A stretch of 27,549 nt of DNA from Alphaproteobacteria bacterium (GTDB lineage: Bacteria > Pseudomonadota > Alphaproteobacteria > Rhizobiales > Xanthobacteraceae). This document shows, piece by piece, positions 9,744 to 18,251 of this stretch. Position 1 is the first letter of the stretch. Each line of letters starts with the position of its first letter. The DNA is taken from contig VAZL01000293.1 of assembly GCA_005883445.1 (NCBI GenBank), forward strand, positions 4,578 to 32,126. Reading direction: 5' to 3'. Below the pieces are notes generated by a model. It was not told where the DNA came from. It searched no databases and saw only the letters and a list, made by a program, of their open reading frames with translations. The translations under genes were made by a program, and so were the position numbers.

Positions 9744-12086
9744 TTACGGCTGCCGCTGTTGGCGGCCTGCGAGCAGCGCGTAGAGTCGCGCGGGCGTCAC
9801 CGGATATTCGCTGATGCGCACGTCGAAGGGCGCAAGCGCGTTCTCGATCGCCGAGACGATCGCGCCCGCAGCCGGCACGCAGCCGGATTCGCCGACGCCT
9901 TTGACGCCGAGCGGGTTGAGCGGGGAGGGGAATTCGGCGAACGTCACCTCGATCTTCGGCACCTCGGTGGCGCTCGGGAGGAGATAGTCGGCGAACGTGG
10001 TGGTGAGGGGCTGCGCCGCATCGTCGTAACCCATCCATTCGTAGAGCGCGTTGCCGATCCCGTGCGCTGCGCCGCCGACGACTTGTCCTTCGGCGATCAT
10101 TGGATTGATGATCCGGCCGCAGTCGTTGACGACGACGTAACGCAGGATGCGCACTCCGCAGGTCTCGATATCCACCTCGACCTCGACGGCGTGGCATCCT
10201 CCGCCGTAGGTAAGCGCGCTCGGCAGAAAGCTCTGCATGCTTTCGAGCCCCGGCTCGAATTGGCCGGGCATGGTGTAGCCGGGCACGCCCGAGACCGCTT
10301 CGGCAACCTCGTGCAGGGTCAGCCCGCTGCCCGGCGCGCCGGCAATTTCGATCCGACCGTTGCGCAGCTCGAGGTCGCCCACGCTCACCTCCAACAGGTG
10401 GGCGGCAACCTCGAGCGCCTTGTCGCGCACCTTTCTGGCGGCGAGATGCACCGCGGAACCCGCGGTGACGGTTTGACGGCTGGCGAAGCCGCCCTGGCCA
10501 TAGGGAATGACCGCGGTGTCGCCGGCAATGACGCTGACGGTATCCGGCGCGATTCCGAACTGCTCGGCGCAAATTTGGGCAAGCGCGGTCTTGATCCCTT
10601 GCCCCATGGGCATCGCGCCGGTGTAGACGGAGACGCGTCCCGAGCGGCCGATGCGCACGATGCCGGATTCGAACGGGCCGCGGCCCGTCCCCTTGGCGCC
10701 GTTGCCGACCCCGATGCCGAGATAGCGGCCGCTCGCTCGATTTCGACGCTGGCGCTCGGCAAAGCCGGCATAGTCGATCGCGTCGAGGGCGGCGCGCTGG
10801 TAGCTCGGGAAATCGCCGCTATCGAGCGTGATCGGCGCGCCGGCCCGGGTCTTGAGCGGAAACACATACGGCATCTTTTCCGGCGGCACGAGATTGCGCC
10901 GGCGAACCTCGGCGCGATCGAGCTGAAGCTCGTCGGCGATGCGGTCGAGCAGGCGTTCCATCGCGAAGGCGCCTTCCGGATAGCCGGCGCCGCGCACCGG
11001 CATGGTGGCGACCTTGTTGGTCTCGACGACACGCACGTCGAATTGAAAGGCCGGCAGCATGTAGGGTCCGGGCAACGCCGTCGACGCGTTGTAGGGAAGG
11101 TTGATGCCCTGCGGCGTGTAGGCGCCTTCGTCGTGGATCAGCTGGCCGCGCACGGCGAGCAGGCGGCCGTCATTGTCGAAGGCGACCTCGAGGTCCCAAT
11201 ACTGGTCGCGCTCCTGGACAGCGGCGAGAAAGTGCTCGCGGCGGTCTTCGATCCACTTGATCGGCCGTCGCAACAGCAGGCACGCTGCCGCCAGCGTCAC
11301 CTCTTCGGGATACATCACGAATTTGGCGCCGAAGCCGCCGCCGACGTCGGGCGCTACGACGCGAAGCTGGTTTTCGTCGAGGCGCAGCATCTTCATCAGA
11401 AAGGCGCGTACCTCGTGGGCGAGCTGCGTCGACGACCACAGGGTAAGCCGATCGTCGTTGACGTCGTAGGCGGCGACCGCGCCGCGCCCCTCGATCGAGT
11501 GCGCGCCGCCGCGATGCTGCTTGAGATTGACGCTGGCGCGATGGGGTGCGCACGCGAATGCGTCGGCGGCGTCGCCATAGGACTGCTCGAACTCGATCAG
11601 GAGATTGCTGGCGCGCGCGCGATGGGCGCACGGCGCTTGCGGTGCGAGCGCTTGCCGGCAGTCCGAGACCGCCGGCAGCGGCGCGTAGTCGACGGCAACG
11701 AGGGTCGCGGCGTCCTCGGCGATGTAGCGCGACTGCGCGATCACGACGGCGACGGCCTCCCCGACAAAGGCCACTTCGTCCTTGGCAAGAACGAGCGGGG
11801 TAATATCGCCCGGGAGCCGCGCCGTGCGGAATTGCAACGGCAACCGCTCCTGCGCGAGCAGCGGCGCGAGATCCGAAAACGTGAGCACCGCGTGCACGCC
11901 GGCGTACTGCCGCGCGGCGGCGGTATCGATGGTGCGGATCGCGGCGTGGGCGTGCGGGCTGCGCACGAATGCCGCCTCGAGCATGTCGGGGAAGGTGAGA
12001 TCGGCGACGAAGCGGCCGTTGCCCGTGAGCAACGGGCGGTCTTCAAGCCGCTTGACGGCGCGGCCGATGTATTTCGTTTCGTGCAC
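9744..12086 (-). CDS. Xanthine dehydrogenase-family molybdopterin-binding subunit
   Basis: Large catalytic subunit (about 780 residues) of a molybdenum hydroxylase. The start is placed at a GTG opening VHETKYIGRAVKRLEDRPLL, because family homology begins here and AAGG lies 7 bases upstream; sequence further upstream looks non-coding. Visible marks: the GNGRFVADL N-terminal domain, DVGGGFGAKF near residues 247-256 (cofactor loop), MPVRGAGYPEGAFAMER in the substrate channel region, and a C-terminal GVGESG with the catalytic Glu. The usual 2Fe-2S small subunit and FAD medium subunit are not in the window, so its electron route is unclear. It is the last gene of a minus-strand series and follows the enoyl-CoA hydratase-like gene by 55 bases. 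Confidence 0.9.
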   Translation of the reverse strand: MHETKYIGRAVKRLEDRPLLTGNGRFVADLTFPDMLEAAFVRSPHAHAAIRTIDTAAARQYAGVHAVLTFSDLAPLLAQERLPLQFRTARLPGDITPLVLAKDEVAFVGEAVAVVIAQSRYIAEDAATLVAVDYAPLPAVSDCRQALAPQAPCAHRARASNLLIEFEQSYGDAADAFACAPHRASVNLKQHRGGAHSIEGRGAVAAYDVNDDRLTLWSSTQLAHEVRAFLMKMLRLDENQLRVVAPDVGGGFGAKFVMYPEEVTLAAACLLLRRPIKWIEDRREHFLAAVQERDQYWDLEVAFDNDGRLLAVRGQLIHDEGAYTPQGINLPYNASTALPGPYMLPAFQFDVRVVETNKVATMPVRGAGYPEGAFAMERLLDRIADELQLDRAEVRRRNLVPPEKMPYVFPLKTRAGAPITLDSGDFPSYQRAALDAIDYAGFAERQRRNRASGRYLGIGVGNGAKGTGRGPFESGIVRIGRSGRVSVYTGAMPMGQGIKTALAQICAEQFGIAPDTVSVIAGDTAVIPYGQGGFASRQTVTAGSAVHLAARKVRDKALEVAAHLLEVSVGDLELRNGRIEIAGAPGSGLTLHEVAEAVSGVPGYTMPGQFEPGLESMQSFLPSALTYGGGCHAVEVEVDIETCGVRILRYVVVNDCGRIINPMIAEGQVVGGAAHGIGNALYEWMGYDDAAQPLTTTFADYLLPSATEVPKIEVTFAEFPSPLNPLGVKGVGESGCVPAAGAIVSAIENALAPFDVRISEYPVTPARLYALLAGRQQRQP

Positions 12087-12141
12087 GCATTGCCCTTGAG
12101 AATTGTGTTGACGACCCCGCTTACGCCCGCAACGGCTGCGA

Positions 12142-13029
12142 TTACTGCGCCGCCTTCTTCTGTCGTCCCTTGGCCGACCGCGGTCCCATGGGCTCGGGCT
12201 GAAACGGGCCGTCGCGCATGTCGAGATAGCCTTTGAGCCCGTGCTGGCGCTGGGCTTCGAACAGCTTTTCGCGGGACTCGTTGTGGGACGAGTGCGCGAG
12301 CGCGCCAAGCGCTCCTTCGAGCAGGAGGCCCGAATAAACTCCGGCAGCTTGCATGCCCATCATGGTGATGGCCTTGTTGAGCCGCACCGACGGCTCCGGC
12401 ACGAGGCAGATGCGTTTCGCGAGCGCGCGGGCTGCGTCCATGAGTTGATCATGCGGCACCACCTCGTTCACCATGCCGATGCGCAGCGCCTCCTGCGCGT
12501 CGAAATGGTCGCCGGTGAGCCCCCAACGGTTGGCGGCCTTCCAACCGCACAGCGCGCCGAAGAGAAATGTCGTATTCGAGATATGGCGGACCTCGGGCTG
12601 CGCGAACACTGCCTGATCCGACGCGATGGTGATGTCGGCGGCGAGTTGGTACCAAAAGCCTCCGCCCATGGCCCAGCCGTTGACCGCCGCAATGACGGGC
12701 TTGCCCAGCCGCCACATATGCGTCCATAGCGCCACGCGGTCGGCGTCGGTGCGCTGCCAGAACTCGATGAAATCGGCGAGCGACTTGCCTTTCGGATCGG
12801 AATGCCGGGCGCCGGACTTGTCGGTTGTGCTCTGGTCGTAGCCAGCACAGAAGGCGCGGCCGGCGCCGGTGAGGATGATCACGCGCACGGCGCGGTCCGC
12901 ATCCGCCCGGTCGAAGATCCGATGCAGCTCAGCCTCGAGCTCGTGCGTGAGGGCGTTCATGCGCTCCGGGCGATTGAGGGTGATGGTCGCAATGCTCTCC
13001 TCGACGCTGTAAAGGATCTCCTGGCTCAT
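12142..13029 (-). CDS. Enoyl-CoA hydratase/isomerase family protein
   Basis: Crotonase-fold protein of 295 residues with an extended basic C-terminus (ending SAKGRQKKAAQ). The oxyanion-hole segments are present: FCAGYD near residue 60 and AMGGG near residue 120. Of the two Glu used by classical hydratases, the PE at residues 145-146 is kept, but the GGGxE position is replaced by Phe/Trp (GGGFWYQLA), so simple hydration is less likely and another crotonase reaction is possible. A large insertion (about residues 66-100) separates the first loop from the second. It lies between the FAD oxidoreductase gene (233 bases upstream, no gene seen in that gap) and the molybdenum subunit. Confidence 0.88.
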   Translation of the reverse strand: MSQEILYSVEESIATITLNRPERMNALTHELEAELHRIFDRADADRAVRVIILTGAGRAFCAGYDQSTTDKSGARHSDPKGKSLADFIEFWQRTDADRVALWTHMWRLGKPVIAAVNGWAMGGGFWYQLAADITIASDQAVFAQPEVRHISNTTFLFGALCGWKAANRWGLTGDHFDAQEALRIGMVNEVVPHDQLMDAARALAKRICLVPEPSVRLNKAITMMGMQAAGVYSGLLLEGALGALAHSSHNESREKLFEAQRQHGLKGYLDMRDGPFQPEPMGPRSAKGRQKKAAQ

Positions 13030-13262
13030 CCCATCCTCTCGTTGTTGCGGGGCGCCTGTGGGACTGGAGCCCGGCCGAACAATACGCTAGTCCGATCCAA
13101 GGTGAAGGCCATTTATGTGGATACGACGATCGCAGTGCGCGGCAAGCGGGTGACGACATGCTCTTGCAGAAGCGCGCGACCACGAAATGAGAGCGGCTTG
13201 ATGGCGAGCTTGGCGCCGGCCGCTCTCGCTGCCCCTCTCCAAGTCCGCCGCGCTATCCGTCT

Positions 13263-14519
13263 CTAGCGATTGATGCCAAACCCTTCGACATCGATCTGCG
13301 GCCGGCGTCCGCAGACGATGTCGGTGACCACCTGTGCGCCTCCGCAGGCCTGCGTCCAGCCGTTCGATCCCTGGCCGACGTTGAGGTAGAGGTTGGCGAT
13401 CCCGGTGGCCCCGAGATAGGGCGGTCCGTCCGGCGTCATCGGACGCAAGCCCGCCCAGGCGTTCGGCGCGCCGCCTTTGCAGGCGAGCGCCGCTTGCGGG
13501 AACAGCTCGCGCAGGCTGCGCAGCACCGTCGCGGGGCCCGATGCACGAATTGAAACGTCATCGCCGGCGAGCTCGGCTATGCCGGCGGCGCGCAGGCGCG
13601 TGCCGAGCCGGGTGATCATGACCTTGTAATGCTCGTCCATTACCGAGGATCGCGGCACCGCCATGTTGGCATCGACATCCATCGTGACGGAGTATCCCTT
13701 CACCGGATAGATCGGAAGATTAAGTCCAAGCGGACGCAAGACGTGCACGGCGGCGCTGCCCATTGCCACGATATAGGCGTCGGCGTGGAGGGTGCCTCGA
13801 TCGGTGATGACGCCGGCGATGCGGCCCCTTTCGAGACGCAGCCGTTTCACGCTCGTGTTGAACTTGAAGACGACGCCGCGTCGATGCAGGAGCTCGGCCA
13901 GAGCGACCGTGAATTTGTGGCAGTCGCCGGTCTCGTCATCGGGCAGATGCAGGCCGCCTGCGAAGTCGGCGGCCGCCGCACCCAGGGCCGGCTCCACGGC
14001 CAACACCCCTTTGGCATCGAGAACGCGGTGCATGACGCCGAATTCGGCCAGCACGCGAGTGGACTTTGCCGCGCCGGCGAACTCCTTCTCGGTGCGGAAG
14101 AGTTGCAGCACGCCGCCGGTGCCGTGATCGAAGGCGATGCCGGTGTCCTCGCATAGCTCCTTGAGACAGGCCTTGCTGTAGTGGGCGATGCGCTGCATGC
14201 GCGCCTTGTTGCGCGCGAAGCGTTCGGCGCTGCAGTTGCGCAGGAAACGAATGAGCCATCGCCATTGATGGGGGTCGAGCCTTGGCCGCAAAACCAACGG
14301 CGCGTGGCGCGTGAACAGCCAGCGCAAGATGTTCGCCGGCATTCCCGGCGCGGCCCACGGCCCCGCAAAGCCCGGGCAGATGCCGCCGGCGTTGGCGAAG
14401 CTCGTCTCCAGGGCTGGCCCGCTCCGGCGGTCGACCACCTCGACCTCGTGGCCGGACTTGGTGAGATAATAGGCCGAGGTCGTTCCGATCACGCCCGCGC
14501 CGAGCACCATTACCCGCAT
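13263..14519 (-). CDS. FAD-dependent oxidoreductase, D-amino-acid dehydrogenase (DadA)-like
   Basis: Flavoprotein of 418 residues in the DAO family. The start MRVMVLGAGVIG puts the dinucleotide-binding GxGxxG at residues 7-12, followed by HEVEVVDRR at the end of the second strand; an upstream in-frame Met (14618) lies inside the preceding gene. Other family segments are NAGGICPGFAGPWAAPG, YPVKGYSVTMDV and a C-terminal GLRPMTPDGPPYLGAT with NVGQGSNGW. DadA relatives oxidise D-amino acids or cyclic imino acids and pass electrons to the respiratory chain. It starts 13 bases after the Bug-type receptor gene. The actual substrate is not clear from the sequence. Confidence 0.9.
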   Translation of the reverse strand: MRVMVLGAGVIGTTSAYYLTKSGHEVEVVDRRSGPALETSFANAGGICPGFAGPWAAPGMPANILRWLFTRHAPLVLRPRLDPHQWRWLIRFLRNCSAERFARNKARMQRIAHYSKACLKELCEDTGIAFDHGTGGVLQLFRTEKEFAGAAKSTRVLAEFGVMHRVLDAKGVLAVEPALGAAAADFAGGLHLPDDETGDCHKFTVALAELLHRRGVVFKFNTSVKRLRLERGRIAGVITDRGTLHADAYIVAMGSAAVHVLRPLGLNLPIYPVKGYSVTMDVDANMAVPRSSVMDEHYKVMITRLGTRLRAAGIAELAGDDVSIRASGPATVLRSLRELFPQAALACKGGAPNAWAGLRPMTPDGPPYLGATGIANLYLNVGQGSNGWTQACGGAQVVTDIVCGRRPQIDVEGFGINR

Positions 14520-14532
14520 GACGCGACCGCGC

Positions 14533-15504
14533 TCACTCGACCTTGATCTTGGCGTTGTTGATGATTTTCTCGTATTTCGCCATTTCCTCGCGGATGTAGG
14601 TCGCAAACTGTTCCCCATCCGACCCGATTGGCTCGAATCCGAGCGCGTTCAAGCGCTGCTTCACGTCAGGCAGCGCCAGCACTTTGGCGACCTCCGCCTG
14701 CAGCGTGTTGGAAAGATCGGCTGGCAGGTTCTTCGGTCCCCACAATCCATACCAAGATACGAACGCGAAGCCTTTCATGCCGGACTCTTCCACGGTCGGA
14801 ATGTTCGGCGCCGCGGCCGCGCGCTTGAGGCTGGTGAGGCCGAGCGCCTTGATCTTGCCGCCCTGTGCCAGCGGAAGCGAGGAGAGCATCGGGTCGGCGA
14901 GCAGCTGAATCTGCCCGCTCATGAGATCGGTGAGCGCCGGCGCAGTGCCTTTGTAGGCGACGACGAGCGTGTCGAGGCCCGCGTCGCGCTTGAGCAGCTC
15001 GATAGCGAGATGGCCGGCGGAGCCGATGGTGGTGGCGCCGAAGGTGTATTTCTGCGGGTCTTTGCGCACGAGCGCGAAGAAATCTTTCAGATTGTTCGCC
15101 GGCACGCTCGGCGTCGTGCTGACGATCAGTGGTCCCTCCGCCAAGAGCGTCACCGGCGTGAAGTCGCGCACGACGTCGTAGGGAACGCTCTTGTAGAGGA
15201 GTGGATTGATCACGTGCACCGAGGCCGACACCAACAAGGTGTAGCCGTCGGGCGCGGCCTTGGCGACGGCGTTGGCACCGACTATGCCCGACGCGCCGCC
15301 GGCGCGATTCTCGACGATGAAGTGTTGGCCCATCGTCTCGTTGAGCTTCTGCACCACGATGCGCGCGACGCCATCAACTGATCCGCCGGCCGGAAACGGC
15401 ACCACCACGGTGACGGTGCGGGAGGGATAATTCTGCGCCGTCGCGGCGGCCGCTAACGGTACCACGAGCGCCATCGCAAGCGCGGACACAGTCGCAAATC
15501 TCAT
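14533..15504 (-). CDS. Tripartite tricarboxylate transporter receptor (Bug/TctC family)
   Basis: Periplasmic receptor of 323 residues with signal peptide ending ATAQ. Family marks are YPSRTVTVVVPFPAGGSVDG at the mature N-terminus, VENRAGGASGIVGANAVAKA near residue 85, and PDGYTLL. These receptors bind carboxylates such as citrate, aromatic acids or amino acids. The membrane partners TctA and TctB are not in the window, so it either uses a distant pair or acts as a sensor. It sits between the SDR remnant and the DadA-like gene in the same direction, which suggests it recognises the substrate of this catabolic operon. Confidence 0.92.
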   Translation of the reverse strand: MRFATVSALAMALVVPLAAAATAQNYPSRTVTVVVPFPAGGSVDGVARIVVQKLNETMGQHFIVENRAGGASGIVGANAVAKAAPDGYTLLVSASVHVINPLLYKSVPYDVVRDFTPVTLLAEGPLIVSTTPSVPANNLKDFFALVRKDPQKYTFGATTIGSAGHLAIELLKRDAGLDTLVVAYKGTAPALTDLMSGQIQLLADPMLSSLPLAQGGKIKALGLTSLKRAAAAPNIPTVEESGMKGFAFVSWYGLWGPKNLPADLSNTLQAEVAKVLALPDVKQRLNALGFEPIGSDGEQFATYIREEMAKYEKIINNAKIKVE

Positions 15505-15528
15505 GGAACGATCCTTCCGTGGGTCGGC

Positions 15529-16243
15529 TCAGTATGTCCCGGGATAGCTGCCTCCGTCGATCAGCAAATTTTGGCCGGTGATGAAGCCGGCATGTTGGGA
15601 GCACAGAAACGCGCAATAGGCGCCGAGCTCGTCCGGCCGACCGTAGCGGCGGGCTGGGTTCGCCTCGGCGCGCGCGCGCCACAGCTCCTCGAAGGTCTTG
15701 CCGGTTGCCTCCAGCATTGCGCCGACGTGGGCGCGCTGCGCGTCGCTGTCGAAGATTCCCGGCAGGAGATTGTTGATGGTGACGTTGCGGGCGACGGTCT
15801 GCCGCGCAAGCCCGGCGACGAAACCCACGAGCCCGGAGCGCGCGCCATTCGACAGGCCGAGCTCCAATTGCGCCATCTTCACGCTGCGCGAGACGATATT
15901 GATGATGCGGCCGAAGCCGCGCGTCATCATGCCGTCCACCGTGAGCCGCATCATTTCGATCGGCGAGAGCATCATCGCGTCGAGCGCAGCGATCCATTCG
16001 TCCCGCGACCAATCGCGGAAATCGCCTGGAGCTGGGCCGTCGGCATTGTTGAGGAGGATATCGGGCTCTGGACAGGCGGCAAGCGCGGCAGCGCGTCCGG
16101 CACCGGTGGTGATATCGGCGGCAACCGTGGTGACCTTGACACCGGTCGCCGCCGCAATCTCCGCTCCGGCCTTCTCCAGCGCCTCGCAGACCGCGGCTCG
16201 CGCCGCTCAGCAGCGCCTGTCGTCCACGCAGTCCGAGGTCCAT
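15529..16243 (-). pseudogene. Short-chain dehydrogenase/reductase gene, frameshifted near the 5' end
   Basis: The ATG at 16243 opens MDLGLRGRQALLSGASRG, the classical SDR nucleotide-binding start. Right after GASRG the frame loses meaning. The family sequence resumes in another frame at AVCEALEKAGAEIAAATG, and continues through DILLNNADGP and DEWIAALDAMMLS to TGQNLLIDGGSYPGTY at 15529. The rest of the GxxxGIG motif, the first helix and the second strand (about 20-30 residues) are missing, so no intact coenzyme site can form. Translation from an internal ATG (15975) would give only 148 residues. In addition the usual YxxxK pair is replaced by S and R in GLSNGARSG, a variant SDR subgroup. The gene follows the DapA-like gene. 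Confidence 0.8.
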
Positions 16244-16316
16244 CTTCAGCCGGTCGTTACGCCCGAGCCGAGCGACGGCCGAAATCCGTAGCCATAGGCT
16301 CGGGATATGGCGATAT

Positions 16317-17258
16317 TCACGCTGCGACGGCCGAAATGGGCCCGACCTTGTAGCCGTACTGCTTGTCGAGTCCGAGCTCCTGCACGATGCGAACGCCTTT
16401 GGCGAGCGCCTCGCCGTCGAGGTTGGTGAGCGGCTTGCGCAGGTCGCCGGCCGGCAGAGAGAGCGCCTTCATCAGCGATTTCACCGCCACCGGATTGATC
16501 GCCGAATAGGTAAAGTGCAGCAGCGGTAGAAGCTTGAGATAAGTGGTCTTGAAATTCTCCGCCTCGGCGTAGCTCGTCCACGGCGTCGAGATGATCGCGA
16601 GCTCGGTCGGCGCGATGTTGCCGGTCATGTTGGCGGTGCCGTGGCCGCCGAGCGACATGGTGGGCACCACCAGCCCGAGATTGGGGCTGTCGCAGCACAT
16701 CACCGACACCTTGGGCCTGGCAGCCAGCACCTGCGCGACCTGTCCGACGCGGGCGGTCGATTCCTTGTGCACCACATAGTTCGGATGCTTGAAAATGCGA
16801 AGGAGGTGATTCCAATGCAAGTCGCTCTTCACCCGCGGCGGGTTGTTGTAGATGCCGAGCGGCAGATCGGTCGCATCCGCGACGTCGAGGAAGAAGCGCT
16901 CGATATCGCTTTCCGGCGCGCAGATATAGGCAGGCGCCGCCAGGATGGCGCCATCGGCGCCGTTCGCGGCGGCGAAACGGACGTTGGCGATGGTCGCCTC
17001 GGTGTTGTTGCCGGTACAGCCGAAGAAGATCGGCATGCGCGGCGTCTTCATCTTCGCGGTCTCGACAATGATCTGCTTCTTTTCCTCCGGCGCGAGCATC
17101 GACGTCTCGCCGGTCGAGCCCATGATCAGCACCGCGGACGTGCCCCGGTCCTCCTGGAACTTCAACAAGGTGCGAAACGCGCCGAAGTCCACCGAGCCGT
17201 CCTTGTTGAACGGCGTGATCAGCGCGACGAACGAGCCCGTCAGCATCTTGCTCGACAT
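16317..17258 (-). CDS. Dihydrodipicolinate synthase (DapA)/N-acetylneuraminate lyase family protein
   Basis: Class I aldolase-fold lyase or synthase of 313 residues. The ATG at 17258 is preferred because GGAG lies 6 bases upstream; another in-frame ATG is four codons earlier. Visible active-site features: GSTGE at residues 47-51, Tyr137 in GIYNNPP, and the Schiff-base Lys165 in VVHKES. The family covers lysine biosynthesis, sugar-acid and hydroxyproline breakdown and aromatic aldolases. The catabolic neighbours (DadA-like oxidase, Bug receptor, SDR) make a degradative role likelier than lysine synthesis. It is the first gene of the minus-strand series and is divergent from the collagen-like lipoprotein gene, with about 207 bases between. 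Confidence 0.92.
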   Translation of the reverse strand: MSSKMLTGSFVALITPFNKDGSVDFGAFRTLLKFQEDRGTSAVLIMGSTGETSMLAPEEKKQIIVETAKMKTPRMPIFFGCTGNNTEATIANVRFAAANGADGAILAAPAYICAPESDIERFFLDVADATDLPLGIYNNPPRVKSDLHWNHLLRIFKHPNYVVHKESTARVGQVAQVLAARPKVSVMCCDSPNLGLVVPTMSLGGHGTANMTGNIAPTELAIISTPWTSYAEAENFKTTYLKLLPLLHFTYSAINPVAVKSLMKALSLPAGDLRKPLTNLDGEALAKGVRIVQELGLDKQYGYKVGPISAVAA

Positions 17259-17465
17259 TCCGGTCTCCATTTTCGCGACCTTCAATCCGATTGATCGGTC
17301 GTCGCTTTGGCGTCGACAGCGGAGCAATCCCAAGCCGATCCTGCGGTATTTATACGATACCGAGCCTCGGCCGCCTACGGCGTTTTGCCGCGACGCGCGC
17401 CCGATTGGTCTTTTGCGCGACGGCGAAATTGGACATCCTGTGGCCCCTTCTTCGGAGCGAAGGCC

Positions 17466-17807
17466 ATGGGTGTGTTGCGAGTGCTCATTGCGATGGCCTT
17501 GGCCGGCGCAATGACGGGTTGCGGTCAGGGTCAGGGCCCCAAGGGCGATCCAGGGCCGCCCGGGCCCCCTGGCCCGAAAGGCGATCCCGGTCCGCCCGGC
17601 TCCGCATTCGGCATTCGGATCGTTCGATCGAATTGCGACGCCACGAACTGCAGCGTGCAATGCAGTGAGGACGAGCTGCTCTTGACCGCATATTGCGGAG
17701 CCCGACGCAACGCCGCCGTCATTCCCAGCGAGCGGGCGGCAACCTGCCGCAGTCCGGTGCCGGCCAACAGTCCGCTGGTCGCGGCATGCGTGAAGATCCC
17801 GCCGTAG
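17466..17807 (+). CDS. Collagen-like, Cys-rich putative lipoprotein
   Basis: A 113-residue exported protein. GGAG lies 8 bases before the ATG. The first 19 residues form a signal ending MTGC, a plausible though not ideal lipobox with Cys19 as the lipid site. Residues 24-44 are seven uninterrupted Gly-X-Y triplets, most with Pro or Lys/Asp, as in collagen-like proteins. The rest is a compact domain with six Cys (at 57, 62, 66, 77 and two near the C-terminus), probably disulfide-linked in the periplasm. Similar small proteins are, as I recall, common in Bradyrhizobium, with no known function. It converges with the gene at 17844. Confidence 0.85.
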   Translation: MGVLRVLIAMALAGAMTGCGQGQGPKGDPGPPGPPGPKGDPGPPGSAFGIRIVRSNCDATNCSVQCSEDELLLTAYCGARRNAAVIPSERAATCRSPVPANSPLVAACVKIPP

Positions 17808-17843
17808 TGTCCCGCGCTCTAGCCGATGGCAACGTCCACCACG

Positions 17844-18251
17844 TCAGGTGCGCTGCAACGTGCATTCGGTCTCGACCGGGATTTTAGGGTCGGCGTTCGG
17901 CGACCGCATGCGTCGCAGCGTCCTGAGCTGCTTGTAGCCCTGCTTGTCGCACGCGATCTCGACGTCCCGCGGATCGACGTCCTTGCCGAACCCCGGCACC
18001 TTGTAGGCGCCGAGCGCGTCGGTGCGCGTGACGATCCCGCCGCGATCCTTGATCCCCACAGTCACCTTCGCATCGGGCACGGTTGCGCCGTTGGTGTCCT
18101 TCACGAAGCCGAAATAGGAAGGCCCTTCCTCTTCGCTGTTGTCGTCGTCGTCGCCGAATCCCGCGCCACCTGCCCACAAAGCAGTCGACAGCATGCACGT
18201 CACGCCAATGCTCATGCTTGCGACCGACGTGCGCCAACCTCGGAGTTTCAT
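17844..18251 (-). CDS. Exported carboxypeptidase-regulatory-like domain protein
   Basis: A 135-residue protein. The ATG at 18251 is preferred over the adjacent GTG at 18254 because GGAGG then lies 5 bases upstream. A signal peptide ends near residue 28 (STALWAGG), followed by an acidic linker (DDDDNSEEE). The rest, GPSYFGFVKDTNGATVPDAK through RTDALGAYKVPGF, is the repeating pattern of carboxypeptidase-regulatory-like/Ig-type beta domains, a small extracytoplasmic binding fold. The C-terminal part holds two Cys that may pair. The role is unknown. It is divergent from the membrane-protein gene at 18499. Confidence 0.8.
   Translation of the reverse strand: MKLRGWRTSVASMSIGVTCMLSTALWAGGAGFGDDDDNSEEEGPSYFGFVKDTNGATVPDAKVTVGIKDRGGIVTRTDALGAYKVPGFGKDVDPRDVEIACDKQGYKQLRTLRRMRSPNADPKIPVETECTLQRT

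Noticed and set aside
9759..12236. An 825-residue open frame on the plus strand across the molybdenum hydroxylase gene
   Set aside because: It is the antisense of a clearly recognisable enzyme, has Arg/Gly/His/Asp-heavy composition and shows no domain; it is a high-GC shadow.
9744..17258. Assignment of the minus-strand operon to trans-4-hydroxyproline degradation
   Set aside because: The DapA-type and DadA-like genes fit, but no epimerase or semialdehyde dehydrogenase is present, and the crotonase and molybdenum hydroxylase do not belong; left as unassigned.
17259..17660. N-terminal extension of the DapA-like protein to 447 residues
   Set aside because: The extension overlaps the divergent lipoprotein gene and is not protein-like; the start at 17258 has a good ribosome site and fits the family length.
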